From an uncultured Paraprevotella sp. (GTDB lineage: Bacteria; Bacteroidota; Bacteroidia; Bacteroidales; Bacteroidaceae): DNA of 64,000 nucleotides. This document shows positions 1-7,483 of this stretch, piece by piece. Location: contig URKA01000001.1 of the NCBI GenBank assembly GCA_900548345.1, forward strand, positions 1 to 64,000. Reading direction: 5' to 3'. The notes under the pieces were generated by a model. That model saw only the letters and a list, made by a program, of their open reading frames with translations, did no database searches and was not told the origin of the DNA. Both the position numbers and the translations under genes were made by a program. Position 1 is the stretch's first letter, and each line of letters starts with the position of its first letter.

Positions 1-54
1 CCAACGACCCCCTGATTAACAGTCAGGTGCTCTAACCAACTGAGCTACTGAAGC
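1..54 (-). tRNA. tRNA-Asn (anticodon GTT), 3' part cut by window edge
   Basis: Read on the minus strand from 54 downwards there is a 7-nt acceptor strand GCTTCAG, then TA, a D arm (GCTC...GAGC) with the usual AGTTGGTTA loop, and the anticodon stem-loop CCTGA-CTGTTAA-TCAGG. The anticodon GTT lies at 20..18 and decodes asparagine codons. The T arm and 3' acceptor strand lie beyond the left edge, so acceptor pairing cannot be checked. Confidence 0.93.
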
Positions 55-84
55 AATATTTCAGCATACCCCTCAAATGCGATG

Positions 85-116
85 CAAAAGTAGCTGATAT
101 TTTTGAATTATGCAAC
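85..116 (-). promoter_or_regulatory. Promoter of tRNA-Asn
   Basis: On the minus strand a -7 box TACTTTTG (92..85) matches the Bacteroidota consensus TAnnTTTG. A GTTG (116..113) lies 20 bp upstream as a one-mismatch -33 element. Transcription would begin about 20-25 nt before the tRNA. Confidence 0.55.
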
Positions 117-182
117 AACTTTGCGAAAAAAATGAAGCGAAGCGGAAAAAAACACTGGAGAAGACGATACTTTTACCGATAT

Positions 183-215
183 TTTGCTCATGTATGGTTG
201 AAATGATTAATTTTG
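183..215 (+). promoter_or_regulatory. Promoter of the S41 protease gene, very close to its ATG
   Basis: TTTG (183-186) and TAATTTTG (208-215), 21 bp apart, match the Bacteroidota -33/-7 pattern. The -7 box ends only 4 bp before the ATG at 220. The usual distance from box to start site would put transcription at or beside the start codon, giving a leaderless or nearly leaderless message. Confidence 0.55.
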
Positions 216-219
216 CGGT

Positions 220-1878
220 ATGAAAAAGTCAATCCTTACTGTGGGACTATGTCTGACGGCCACGGTCCTTTCGTTTGCGCAAAGAAGCGGGAACCATAAT
301 TTTGAGATTTCCAAAAACCTGGAGATATTTAATGACATCTATAAACAGCTGGACCTGTTCTATGTAGACACGCTCGAAGCCGACACGGTCATCGAGTGGG
401 CCATCCATTCCCTGTTGCGCCAGGTAGACCCGTTTACGGTATATTATCCGGAAGACGACATGGACGAGCTGAAGGAAATGACGACAGGCAAATATGCCGG
501 TATGGGGGCACTCATACGCTATTATAAAAAGGAGGACCGCGTGATGATTGCGGAACCGTGGGAAGACAGCGCCGCCACGGAAGCGGGAGTAAAGGCCGGC
601 GACGTGATTCTGACCATCGACGGAAAGGACGTGAAAGGAATGAACACGGCACAGGTGAGCAAGATGTTGCGTGGAGACGCCGGTACGGTATTCGAACTGA
701 AAGTGAAACGCGCCGGCTCGGAAGAGCCGCTGACATTCAAGGTCACGCGCCGCAACATCGTCATGCCGAGCGTACCGTACTACGGCATGCTTGACCATAA
801 AATAGGCTATGTATATTTCGAACGCTTTGCCGAAAACTGCTCGCGCGACGTGCGCCGGGCGATTGTCGACCTGAAGGAACAGGGCGCGCAGGCCCTGGTG
901 CTGGATTTGCGCGGAAACGGAGGCGGCCCGCTGGTGGAGGCTGTCGAGGTGGCCAACCTGTTCATCCCCCGCGGACAGAAAGTGGTATACACGAAAGGCA
1001 AACTTGAATCCGTCAATTCGGAACATTACACAAAGAAGGAACCGTTGGACACGAAGATGCCGGTGGCCGTACTAGTGGACGGCACTACCGCATCCTCTGC
1101 CGAAATCGTATCCGGCGCGCTGCAGGACCTTGACCGTGCCGTAATTATCGGCACACGGACTTTCGGCAAAGGGCTGGTCCAGATGATTCGCGAGGCACCT
1201 TATCATGGAAGCCTGAAGGTGACCACAAGCCGTTATTACATTCCCAGCGGGCGCTGCATACAGGCTTACGACTACCGTCACCTGAACCCGGACGGCTCGG
1301 CAGGCACCGTACCGGACAGCCTGACCAAAGCATTCAAGACTGCCGGAGGCCGCGAAGTAAGAGACGGAGGAGGCATCAATCCCGACATCATCATTGCTCC
1401 CGACAGCCTTCCGTCCATGGTATATGATTTGGCCGACTCGGAAGTGCTGATAGAATATGTCAACCACTATGTGGCCACCCATCCCACCATCGCACCGGCC
1501 GGAGAATTCACGCTGTCCGATGCCGACTACGAAGACTTTGTGAAGACGGTGGCCGAAAGCGGCTTCACTTACAAACGCAGGACCGAAGAAATGATGAAGG
1601 TGCTGGAGAGTGCCGCACGCTTCGAAGGATGCTACGACGATGCGGCAGACGAATTCAAGGCACTGGCCGGAAAGATGCAAGGAAACGTGCATACCGATAT
1701 GGAACGTTTCAAGGACAAGATACGTACATTGCTGGAACTTGAAATAGTCACCCGCTACTACTTCCGCAAGGGGACCGTGCGCCAGCAGCTAAGGAACGAT
1801 GAAGACGTGAAAGCCGCCATCGAACTCTTGTCCGACCCCGCACGCTATGAAAATCTGCTGAAACCGAAGAAGAAATGA
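220..1878 (+). CDS. S41-family C-terminal processing peptidase (CtpA/Prc-like)
   Basis: Secreted serine protease of the C-terminal processing family, expected in the periplasm, where relatives trim or degrade envelope proteins by recognising C termini. Residues 1-20 form a signal peptide ending LSFAQ. A PDZ domain spans roughly 85-175 (carboxylate loop near YAGMG, then the AGVKAGD segment). The S41 core follows. The catalytic Ser is most likely S292 in TTASSAEI and the Lys is K317 in TFGKG, the 25-residue spacing typical of the family. LDLRGNGGG (228-236) is also a family signature. The C-terminal region (about 430-552) is helical and of unknown role. The start is fixed by the signal peptide. 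The stop overlaps the next gene by ATGA, so the two are translationally coupled. The natural substrate is not visible from the sequence. Confidence 0.96.
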   Translation: MKKSILTVGLCLTATVLSFAQRSGNHNFEISKNLEIFNDIYKQLDLFYVDTLEADTVIEWAIHSLLRQVDPFTVYYPEDDMDELKEMTTGKYAGMGALIRYYKKEDRVMIAEPWEDSAATEAGVKAGDVILTIDGKDVKGMNTAQVSKMLRGDAGTVFELKVKRAGSEEPLTFKVTRRNIVMPSVPYYGMLDHKIGYVYFERFAENCSRDVRRAIVDLKEQGAQALVLDLRGNGGGPLVEAVEVANLFIPRGQKVVYTKGKLESVNSEHYTKKEPLDTKMPVAVLVDGTTASSAEIVSGALQDLDRAVIIGTRTFGKGLVQMIREAPYHGSLKVTTSRYYIPSGRCIQAYDYRHLNPDGSAGTVPDSLTKAFKTAGGREVRDGGGINPDIIIAPDSLPSMVYDLADSEVLIEYVNHYVATHPTIAPAGEFTLSDADYEDFVKTVAESGFTYKRRTEEMMKVLESAARFEGCYDDAADEFKALAGKMQGNVHTDMERFKDKIRTLLELEIVTRYYFRKGTVRQQLRNDEDVKAAIELLSDPARYENLLKPKKK

Positions 1879-2270
1879 AAAGAAACAGGCTGAACCATAA
1901 CAGGGAAATCATGATGGGCGTCATGGCACTTGCCGTGGTCGTGCTCGGCGTGGTGATATTCTTCTGGATGTGGTGTTTCCCGAACGGAACGCCACACGCA
2001 AACACCTCACAGACAAACTACTGTTTTCTACTGACAGACGGTTTTCGCGGCGACAGCATACGGCTCCGTATGAACGACAGCGTGGTTTTCAACCGTACAG
2101 TACATACGGACTCTTTCGAGGTTTCCGTGCAGATGCCCAAAGGAGACTGCTTCCTGATGGTCGAGCTCCCCGAAGCCGATATGGTGAGTTCATTCGAGCT
2201 TCCGTCCGAAGGTGCCGTAATCGGGTTACGGAACCGTAACGGACATGTGGACATGCAACTGTTGAAATAA
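1875..2270 (+). CDS. Small single-pass membrane protein, function unknown
   Basis: A 131-residue protein I do not recognise. After a short basic N terminus (KRNRLNHNR) one hydrophobic segment spans about 13-33. The remaining 100 residues look soluble and beta-rich, and would face the periplasm by the positive-inside rule. No catalytic motif is visible. Its ATG overlaps the stop of the S41 protease (ATGA at 1875-1878), so the two are co-translated, and it could be an anchor, adaptor or substrate of that protease. This is inference from linkage only. Coding is supported by the overlap and by plausible codon use; the function is open. Confidence 0.8.
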   Translation: MKRNRLNHNREIMMGVMALAVVVLGVVIFFWMWCFPNGTPHANTSQTNYCFLLTDGFRGDSIRLRMNDSVVFNRTVHTDSFEVSVQMPKGDCFLMVELPEADMVSSFELPSEGAVIGLRNRNGHVDMQLLK

Positions 2271-2367
2271 GAATCTGTGACAAACAACAGGCCTACTTCC
2301 GGCCTCCAATCCGTCATTTTTTAAACCGCTATTTTTCAATAGTTTAAACACACCCAAATCAGCACCA

Positions 2368-2454
2368 AAATGCTCACAGGTGAAGAACGAAACGCTCACC
2401 TGTGAGCGATTGATTGTTCACAGGTGAGCGTTTTAACGCAGACAGGTGCACATT
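2368..2454. repeat. Palindromic intergenic repeat, ACAGGTG family, copy A
   Basis: Contains a perfect 16-bp inverted repeat: 2390-2405 (AAACGCTCACCTGTGA) and 2418-2433, with a 12-nt loop. The 3' arm runs into TTTT. Two further ACAGGTG copies flank it, at 2376-2382 and 2442-2448, in the same layout as copy B at 29698-29771. It lies between convergent genes and could act as a bidirectional terminator, but the sequence conservation exceeds what a plain hairpin needs. Nothing else, coding or RNA, was seen in 2271-2522. Confidence 0.85.
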
Positions 2455-2522
2455 CAGACGATGTGAAATAAAGGTACGGACAACCACCCAAACCATGCCT
2501 TTCCATACCGTGCCGGAACAGA

Positions 2523-2560
2523 CAAAAAAAGCCGCGCCCTTTTTACGGGGCACGGCAAAA
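2523..2560 (-). terminator. Rho-independent terminator of the YfhO-like gene
   Basis: On the minus strand, 9-bp arms GCCGTGCCC (2556-2548) and GGGCGCGGC (2539-2531), with one G-T pair, close an 8-nt loop and are followed by a run of seven T. It lies 26 bp beyond the stop of the minus-strand gene. Confidence 0.85.
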
Positions 2561-2585
2561 ACAGACTTCTATTTCTTTTCGGCTA

Positions 2586-5126
2586 TCAGTCTTTTCCTGC
2601 ATTCCCGGCCTTCCTGCGCCGCACAACCTCACGGCCCATCAAGAAGAGAATACCCAACAGGAGTACAACCAATGCCGTGTTTGCCACAGCCTCGGTCACA
2701 TGCAACGACTGAGGGTCGAACTTAAACGACACCGTATGCCTGCCCGGTCCTACCCTGAGCGCGCGCAATACATAATCGGCACGGGCTATATCCACCGGGG
2801 CACCGTCCAACACAGCCTGCCATCCCGGATAATAGATTTCGGAAAATACAACCACTCCGCCTTGGGCCGAACGGATATCGTACGTCAAGGCATTCGGCTC
2901 ATAAGCCGTCAACTTCACATAATCCGCAGAATCCAGCGGCTGCACGCCGTCGGCTCCGCCAAGACACTCCTTGAAACGGGCGTCCACCACAGCCACGTTT
3001 TTCGGACTGACCTCATGCAACATCTGTATCTCCTCATCGGCATCCTTCACGTACCTGACTTCCTTCACGAACCAAGCGTTGCCGTCGGCATGCGGATTGG
3101 CTACGGGGAACACCTCCTGCCCCTGTCCCATGATGGCGTATTTCATATTGAGCATGTTCAGCACCGGACAGATGGAATCGCCGTCCACCTGCGCAAGGTC
3201 GCCCTGCGTCTGCACGACAGCCTGGTAGAAACCGTTGATTTCCGGAGCGATATGCTCTTCTATCAATTCCTGATAACGACGCAGCTTAGCCGGATGATAA
3301 CCTCCGATGCTCTTATGATAATAAGAAGTGTTATTGTCGTTGAACGGACTGACCGTAAGATTCAGCACACGATAATCGGTCGCAGGGTCCTGAAGAATCA
3401 TCTCATCCGCCGGTGTCTTGGCGATGGCATTCACCTTCGGCAACGGCTCTCCGAACATCCCGTCGTTCAAGTAACGCTTGTTCACCTGCCACATGTCGAA
3501 CAGGCACAACAGCGTCAGGATCGCCGCCAGCACCGGAGCACTCAACTTCCTGATATTATAGGCCAGAAGCAACAGCAGCCCGACGGCCACAATGGCAAAA
3601 CTGCGCCAGGCGTCTGCCGTAAACATGGCACGACGCATATCTTCCAGATTGGAGAGTATCGACCCGAACATTTCCTGCGGAATATAACCTTTTCCTACCG
3701 CATCCTGCAGCATCGACATCTCCGATGAAGAAACGTAATGACCGAAAAACACGTCCGGCATCACGGCAAACAGGAAAGCCACGCCACCTGTCAATGCAAA
3801 CGACACGTATACGTACTTCAGCTTTTCCTTCAGCACTTCGGGGTGTTCCACCACCTCCTTCAGGCCCAGCATGGCCAGCAAGGGAATCGTAAATTCGGCA
3901 ATCACCAGTATTGAGGCCACCGCACGGAACTTATCGTACATCGGCACGTAATCGAGGAAAAGATTCGTGAAGCCCATAAAATTGCGCCCCCACGAGAGCA
4001 AAACGGAAAGCACCGTCACGGCCAACAGACACCATTTCATGGGACCTTTCACCACAAACAGACTCAACACAAACAGCATCAGCACAAAAGCCCCCACATA
4101 AACCGGACCGCTCGTACCGGGCTGCTCACCCCAATATTGTCCCAACGACTGGTAGACAGGCATATACCGTGAATCGGCCTTCTTCATAGCCGTCTTGTTC
4201 TGTGTCAGGGGCACCGAAGCTCCGCCTTTGGCATTGGGCACCAACAAGGTCCACGTCTCCCCGATGCCGTAACTCCACTGCGTGATGTAGTCGCGCTCCA
4301 GCCCGCTACCGGTCTGGTTGGCCTGATTTTTGTTTCCTTTGGAAGTCAGTTCACTCTTGCTGCGCATGCTTTCCTTGCTGTACTCGTAGGTGTGGTACAG
4401 GTTAGAGAGGTTGACCGCAACACCCAGCAAGGCCGCCACAACCAATGTGCCGGTGGCCTTCAGCCATTGTCCCACCTTCTTGTTGCGGACAGCCTGAATC
4501 AGGTAAGCCAAAGCCATCGCCGCCATCACAAAAAGAAAATAATAACTCATCTGCACATGGTTGGACAAAATCTGGAAGGAGAAGAACAATGCCGTCACCA
4601 CACCGCCCCACAGGTATTTGCCCCGATAACACAGCACCATTCCGGCAATGGTCGGGGGAATATAAGCCAGGGCCAGCAATTTCCATATATGCCCGGCCGC
4701 AATGATGATGAAGAAGTAGGACGAGAAAGCCCATAGCACGGCACCCAGCGAGGCCATCCATACCTTGAAGTCGAATGCCCGCAAGAGGATGTAAAAGCCG
4801 AGCAGCATAATGAACACATACATCACCACCCCCGTGAATCCCAGACGATATATCGTTTGCAGACCGGAAAGTGTATCGGTGGAGTCGTAACGGGGCGACA
4901 GCTGGTAGGTAGGCATACCGGAGAACAGCGCGTTGGTCCAACGCGTGCGCTCACCCGTACGCTGATAATAGGCATCCGATTCCACGCCGGCGCCCAAACC
5001 GCCCGTATGGTCATGCCCCGACAGCACAAGTCCCTGCGTCACGGGCTGAAAGAAATACGCCAGACTGATGACGATAAAAAACACTACCGCCAACGCATCC
5101 GGCAGAAAAGGTTTGATTTTGTTCAT
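2586..5126 (-). CDS. YfhO-family polytopic membrane protein
   Basis: An 846-residue inner-membrane protein resembling the YfhO family (PF09586), large multi-pass proteins related to GT-C glycosyltransferases. Some Gram-positive relatives take part in glycosylating cell-surface polymers; the role in Bacteroidales is not established. A first membrane helix at about 8-28 is followed by an extracytoplasmic loop rich in charged and aromatic residues (SGHDHTGG). About a dozen more helices follow up to about 545, then a soluble periplasmic region (about 560-810) and a last helix near 815-835 ending in basic residues. It is monocistronic, with its own -7 box upstream and a good terminator downstream, and converges with the S41 pair. 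The family call rests on size, topology and overall likeness, so the activity is unassigned. Confidence 0.85.
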   Translation of the reverse strand: MNKIKPFLPDALAVVFFIVISLAYFFQPVTQGLVLSGHDHTGGLGAGVESDAYYQRTGERTRWTNALFSGMPTYQLSPRYDSTDTLSGLQTIYRLGFTGVVMYVFIMLLGFYILLRAFDFKVWMASLGAVLWAFSSYFFIIIAAGHIWKLLALAYIPPTIAGMVLCYRGKYLWGGVVTALFFSFQILSNHVQMSYYFLFVMAAMALAYLIQAVRNKKVGQWLKATGTLVVAALLGVAVNLSNLYHTYEYSKESMRSKSELTSKGNKNQANQTGSGLERDYITQWSYGIGETWTLLVPNAKGGASVPLTQNKTAMKKADSRYMPVYQSLGQYWGEQPGTSGPVYVGAFVLMLFVLSLFVVKGPMKWCLLAVTVLSVLLSWGRNFMGFTNLFLDYVPMYDKFRAVASILVIAEFTIPLLAMLGLKEVVEHPEVLKEKLKYVYVSFALTGGVAFLFAVMPDVFFGHYVSSSEMSMLQDAVGKGYIPQEMFGSILSNLEDMRRAMFTADAWRSFAIVAVGLLLLLAYNIRKLSAPVLAAILTLLCLFDMWQVNKRYLNDGMFGEPLPKVNAIAKTPADEMILQDPATDYRVLNLTVSPFNDNNTSYYHKSIGGYHPAKLRRYQELIEEHIAPEINGFYQAVVQTQGDLAQVDGDSICPVLNMLNMKYAIMGQGQEVFPVANPHADGNAWFVKEVRYVKDADEEIQMLHEVSPKNVAVVDARFKECLGGADGVQPLDSADYVKLTAYEPNALTYDIRSAQGGVVVFSEIYYPGWQAVLDGAPVDIARADYVLRALRVGPGRHTVSFKFDPQSLHVTEAVANTALVVLLLGILFLMGREVVRRRKAGNAGKD

Positions 5127-5167
5127 GATTATGCTAAATGTGTTTGAATGAATAAGTCCATCTTTCG

Positions 5168-5175
5168 CAAAAGTA
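5168..5175 (-). promoter_or_regulatory. -7 box of the YfhO-like gene
   Basis: Minus-strand TACTTTTG at 5175-5168 matches TAnnTTTG and lies 41 bp before the ATG, just after the rpsO terminator. No good -33 element is seen, since that place is taken by the terminator stem. Confidence 0.45.
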
Positions 5176-5176
5176 A

Positions 5177-5210
5177 TAAAAAAACCGCCTCCCGGCTGCG
5201 GGAAGCGGTT
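5177..5210 (-). terminator. Rho-independent terminator of rpsO
   Basis: On the minus strand a 12-bp stem (AACCGCTTCCCG at 5210-5199 with CGGGAGGCGGTT ending at 5184, one T-G pair) is closed by a short loop and followed by at least six T. It starts 27 bp after the rpsO stop. Confidence 0.9.
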
Positions 5211-5237
5211 AAAATCTTCAGCTTGGCACCGCGTGGA

Positions 5238-5507
5238 TTACTTACGCAGGCCCAATGCCTTGATGATGGCACGATATCTCTCGATATCGCGGTCTTTCAG
5301 GTAGTTCAGCAACGCGCGGCGCTTTCCTACCAAGCCAGTCAAAGCTCTTTCAGTACTATAATCTTTACGGTTCTGCTTCATGTGCTCCGTCAAGTGGGAA
5401 ATACGGTATGAGAACAATGCTATCTGGCTCTCTGCGGAACCGGTATCAGTGTTAGACTTCCCGTACTTTCCAAAGATTTCTTGTTTTTTTGCTGAGTCTA
5501 AATACAT
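5238..5507 (-). CDS. rpsO: 30S ribosomal protein S15
   Basis: An 89-residue protein matching S15 in length and motifs: the N-terminal helix with KQEIFGKYGKSNTDTGS, the SAESQIALFSYRI segment, the HLTEHMKQNRKDYSTERAL block that contacts 16S rRNA, and the C-terminal RRALLNYLKDRD helix. S15 is a primary binder of the 16S central domain during small-subunit assembly. It is monocistronic, with a strong promoter 41 bp upstream and its own terminator. The leader is about 35 nt. I saw no obvious autoregulatory pseudoknot, although many bacteria control rpsO that way. Confidence 0.98.
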   Translation of the reverse strand: MYLDSAKKQEIFGKYGKSNTDTGSAESQIALFSYRISHLTEHMKQNRKDYSTERALTGLVGKRRALLNYLKDRDIERYRAIIKALGLRK

Positions 5508-5547
5508 GACTTTTAAATTTAAACGATTATTTTGTAATTAGCGTCGG

Positions 5548-5578
5548 CAAAGGTACGACTTTTTTCCGTCCTGCCAAA
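5548..5578 (-). promoter_or_regulatory. Promoter of rpsO
   Basis: On the minus strand TTTG (5578-5575), a 19-bp spacer and TACCTTTG (5555-5548) match the Bacteroidota vegetative consensus exactly. The predicted start site is near 5541. Confidence 0.85.
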
Positions 5579-5754
5579 AGATTTCCGCAAATATTTTATA
5601 TCTCTATCAGATTCACGGCTTGTTTTATCTCCAACAAAACATGGATGTTACCGGACAGACGTGTTTTTGATACATCAGAGGAAACGGCATCCGATAAATA
5701 TCCTTTATTTTGCAAACAAACACGCGACAATAGGATATTGTGTGTTTCCTGTAC

Positions 5755-5762
5755 TATCTTTG
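5755..5762 (+). promoter_or_regulatory. -7 box of the GH43 gene
   Basis: TATCTTTG at 5755-5762 matches TAnnTTTG 35 bp before the chosen ATG at 5798. No convincing -33 TTTG was found. The box lies inside the longer reading frame that opens at 5645, which argues against that upstream start. Confidence 0.55.
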
Positions 5763-5797
5763 CAATACCCTGCCATGAAACAAAACAAACAACGACA

Positions 5798-7483
5798 ATG
5801 AAAAGATTGCTGACTACCGTATGTATGATGCTGTCCATGCTCGGCATGACCGCACAAAAAGAGAGCTCAACCATGACAAACCCCGTCCTGTTCGCCGATG
5901 TGCCCGACTTGGACATCATCCGTGTGGACAAGACTTATTACATGGTCTCGACCACCATGCACTTCTCGCCCGGATGCGGCATTATGAAGAGCAACGACCT
6001 TGTGAACTGGGAAATCATCAACTATGCCTACGATGAGATTGACGAGGGCGACAGGTTCCGCCTGCTGAACGGACAGAGCGACTATTCGCAAGGCTCATGG
6101 GCGGCCAACCTGCGGTATGACCCTTATGAAAAGATGTTCTACATGATTATGACCTGCAATACAACCGGGAAGACTTATTTCTACGTAACCGACGACATTG
6201 AGCATGGCAAATGGCATTGTTCGACTACGGACAAGTGTTACGACCCTGGACTACTGTTTGAGGACACGGGCAGGGAAGTAAAGAAGTATGTGCTGCATCC
6301 TGCCGACACGTTTGACGACCATGCCATGTATCTGCGCGAGATTTCGGTGGACAAGGACTGGAACGTGACGGTGGGCGAACGCCACAAGGTCATCGATTAC
6401 GCCAACCTGGAGAACCCGGCACGCGGACTGCGTGCAGAAGGCTATCATGGTTACAAGATTGGCGACTGGTACTATATCTTCATGATTCAGGGCTGTGACG
6501 GGCAGCGTCAGGAAATCGTGTGGAGAAGCAAAAGCCTGCTGAACGGCAAATGGGAGGGCCGTATGGTGTTCGGCGGAGAGATGGTGGACGAACAAGGAAA
6601 GGTGGTCATGCGGACCAACGGTATTGCACAGGGCGGCATTGTGGATACACCCGACGGCCGGTGGTGGTGCTTCCTTTTTAAGGATTACGGTTCTGTAGGC
6701 CGTATGCCCGTATGGTTGCCGATGAAGTGGAGTGCCGACGGATGGCCTGTCGTAGGCAACGGTACTACCGACCAATTGCCTGCAGGACAAAACATGACCA
6801 CACCGTACAGGGTTGAACTTCCGGCATCGAAAGGCATGAATATCGTACAGGATGATGAGTTCAGGATATGGGAACCCAAGAAAAGCCATTCGCGTTTCGG
6901 TTCATGGTCACCCGGCCTGAAACTCTGTTGGCAGTGGAATCATATCCCCGACAACAACGGATGGTCGCTCACCGAACGCAAGGGATGGTTACGCCTGAAA
7001 ACCACTTCGCTGGCGCACAACATCCGCGATGCCCGCAATTCGCTTACCCAGCGCACCTTCGGTCCGACCTGTTCCGGACAGACACTGATGGATGTCTCAC
7101 AGATGAAAGACGGTGATTGGGCGGGTCTGGCATCTTTCCAACGACGTTATGGTTTTGTGGGTGTGAAAAAAGAGAACGGACAGTTGCAACTCGTGATGCA
7201 CCGTGCCATGGGACGCGATGATGTAGACGGAAAGGATATCGAGACGGTTGCTCTCGACCAGACGAATGTGTGGCTTCGTGTCGACCATGACTTCCGTGAC
7301 CGTACAGACAAGGCGACATTCTTCTACAGCCTCGATGGAAAGAAATGGACTCGCATCGGAGATACCCTTCAGATGGCATACGACATGCCTGACTTCTGCG
7401 GACAGCGCTTCATGCTCTTCAACTTTGCCACCCGGCAGGCAGGAGGTATCGTGGACTTCGACTGGTTCCGTGTCGGCAACTAA
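5798..7483 (+). CDS. Glycoside hydrolase family 43 (beta-xylosidase or alpha-L-arabinofuranosidase) with C-terminal beta-sandwich
   Basis: A secreted enzyme of 561 residues (signal peptide 1-20, ending GMTAQ). The five-bladed propeller domain spans about 27-330. The likely catalytic base is D37 in ADVPDLDI (usual motif DPD or DPS), followed by YYMVSTTMHFSPG. The general acid is probably E214 in RAEGYHGYK, and the pKa-setting Asp lies in YDPGLLFED (148-156). Residues about 360-561 resemble the concanavalin-like domain found behind XynB-type GH43 enzymes. Family members release xylose or arabinose from xylan side chains. The frame is open from 5645, but the signal peptide and -7 box support the start at 5798. 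Its stop overlaps the convergent GH59 stop by 3 nt. With the GH98, GH2 and GH115 genes downstream a xylan role is likely; the exact sugar is undetermined. Confidence 0.92.
   Translation: MKRLLTTVCMMLSMLGMTAQKESSTMTNPVLFADVPDLDIIRVDKTYYMVSTTMHFSPGCGIMKSNDLVNWEIINYAYDEIDEGDRFRLLNGQSDYSQGSWAANLRYDPYEKMFYMIMTCNTTGKTYFYVTDDIEHGKWHCSTTDKCYDPGLLFEDTGREVKKYVLHPADTFDDHAMYLREISVDKDWNVTVGERHKVIDYANLENPARGLRAEGYHGYKIGDWYYIFMIQGCDGQRQEIVWRSKSLLNGKWEGRMVFGGEMVDEQGKVVMRTNGIAQGGIVDTPDGRWWCFLFKDYGSVGRMPVWLPMKWSADGWPVVGNGTTDQLPAGQNMTTPYRVELPASKGMNIVQDDEFRIWEPKKSHSRFGSWSPGLKLCWQWNHIPDNNGWSLTERKGWLRLKTTSLAHNIRDARNSLTQRTFGPTCSGQTLMDVSQMKDGDWAGLASFQRRYGFVGVKKENGQLQLVMHRAMGRDDVDGKDIETVALDQTNVWLRVDHDFRDRTDKATFFYSLDGKKWTRIGDTLQMAYDMPDFCGQRFMLFNFATRQAGGIVDFDWFRVGN

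Noticed and set aside
2290..2320. AGGCC/GGCCT hairpin after the small membrane protein gene
   Set aside because: Only a 5-bp stem, with the T-run about 10 nt away; not strong enough to report as a terminator.
2368..2454. Repeated CACAGGTG units as a possible CRISPR array
   Set aside because: The units are inverted, of uneven spacing, and form hairpins; there are no spacers of constant length and no cas genes nearby.
5508..5547. rpsO leader as an S15 autoregulatory element
   Set aside because: The leader is only about 35 nt and AT-rich; no stem or pseudoknot resembling known S15 sites is visible.
5645..5797. Upstream extension of the GH43 reading frame
   Set aside because: It would include the -7 box and hide the signal peptide; the residues show no GH43 likeness.
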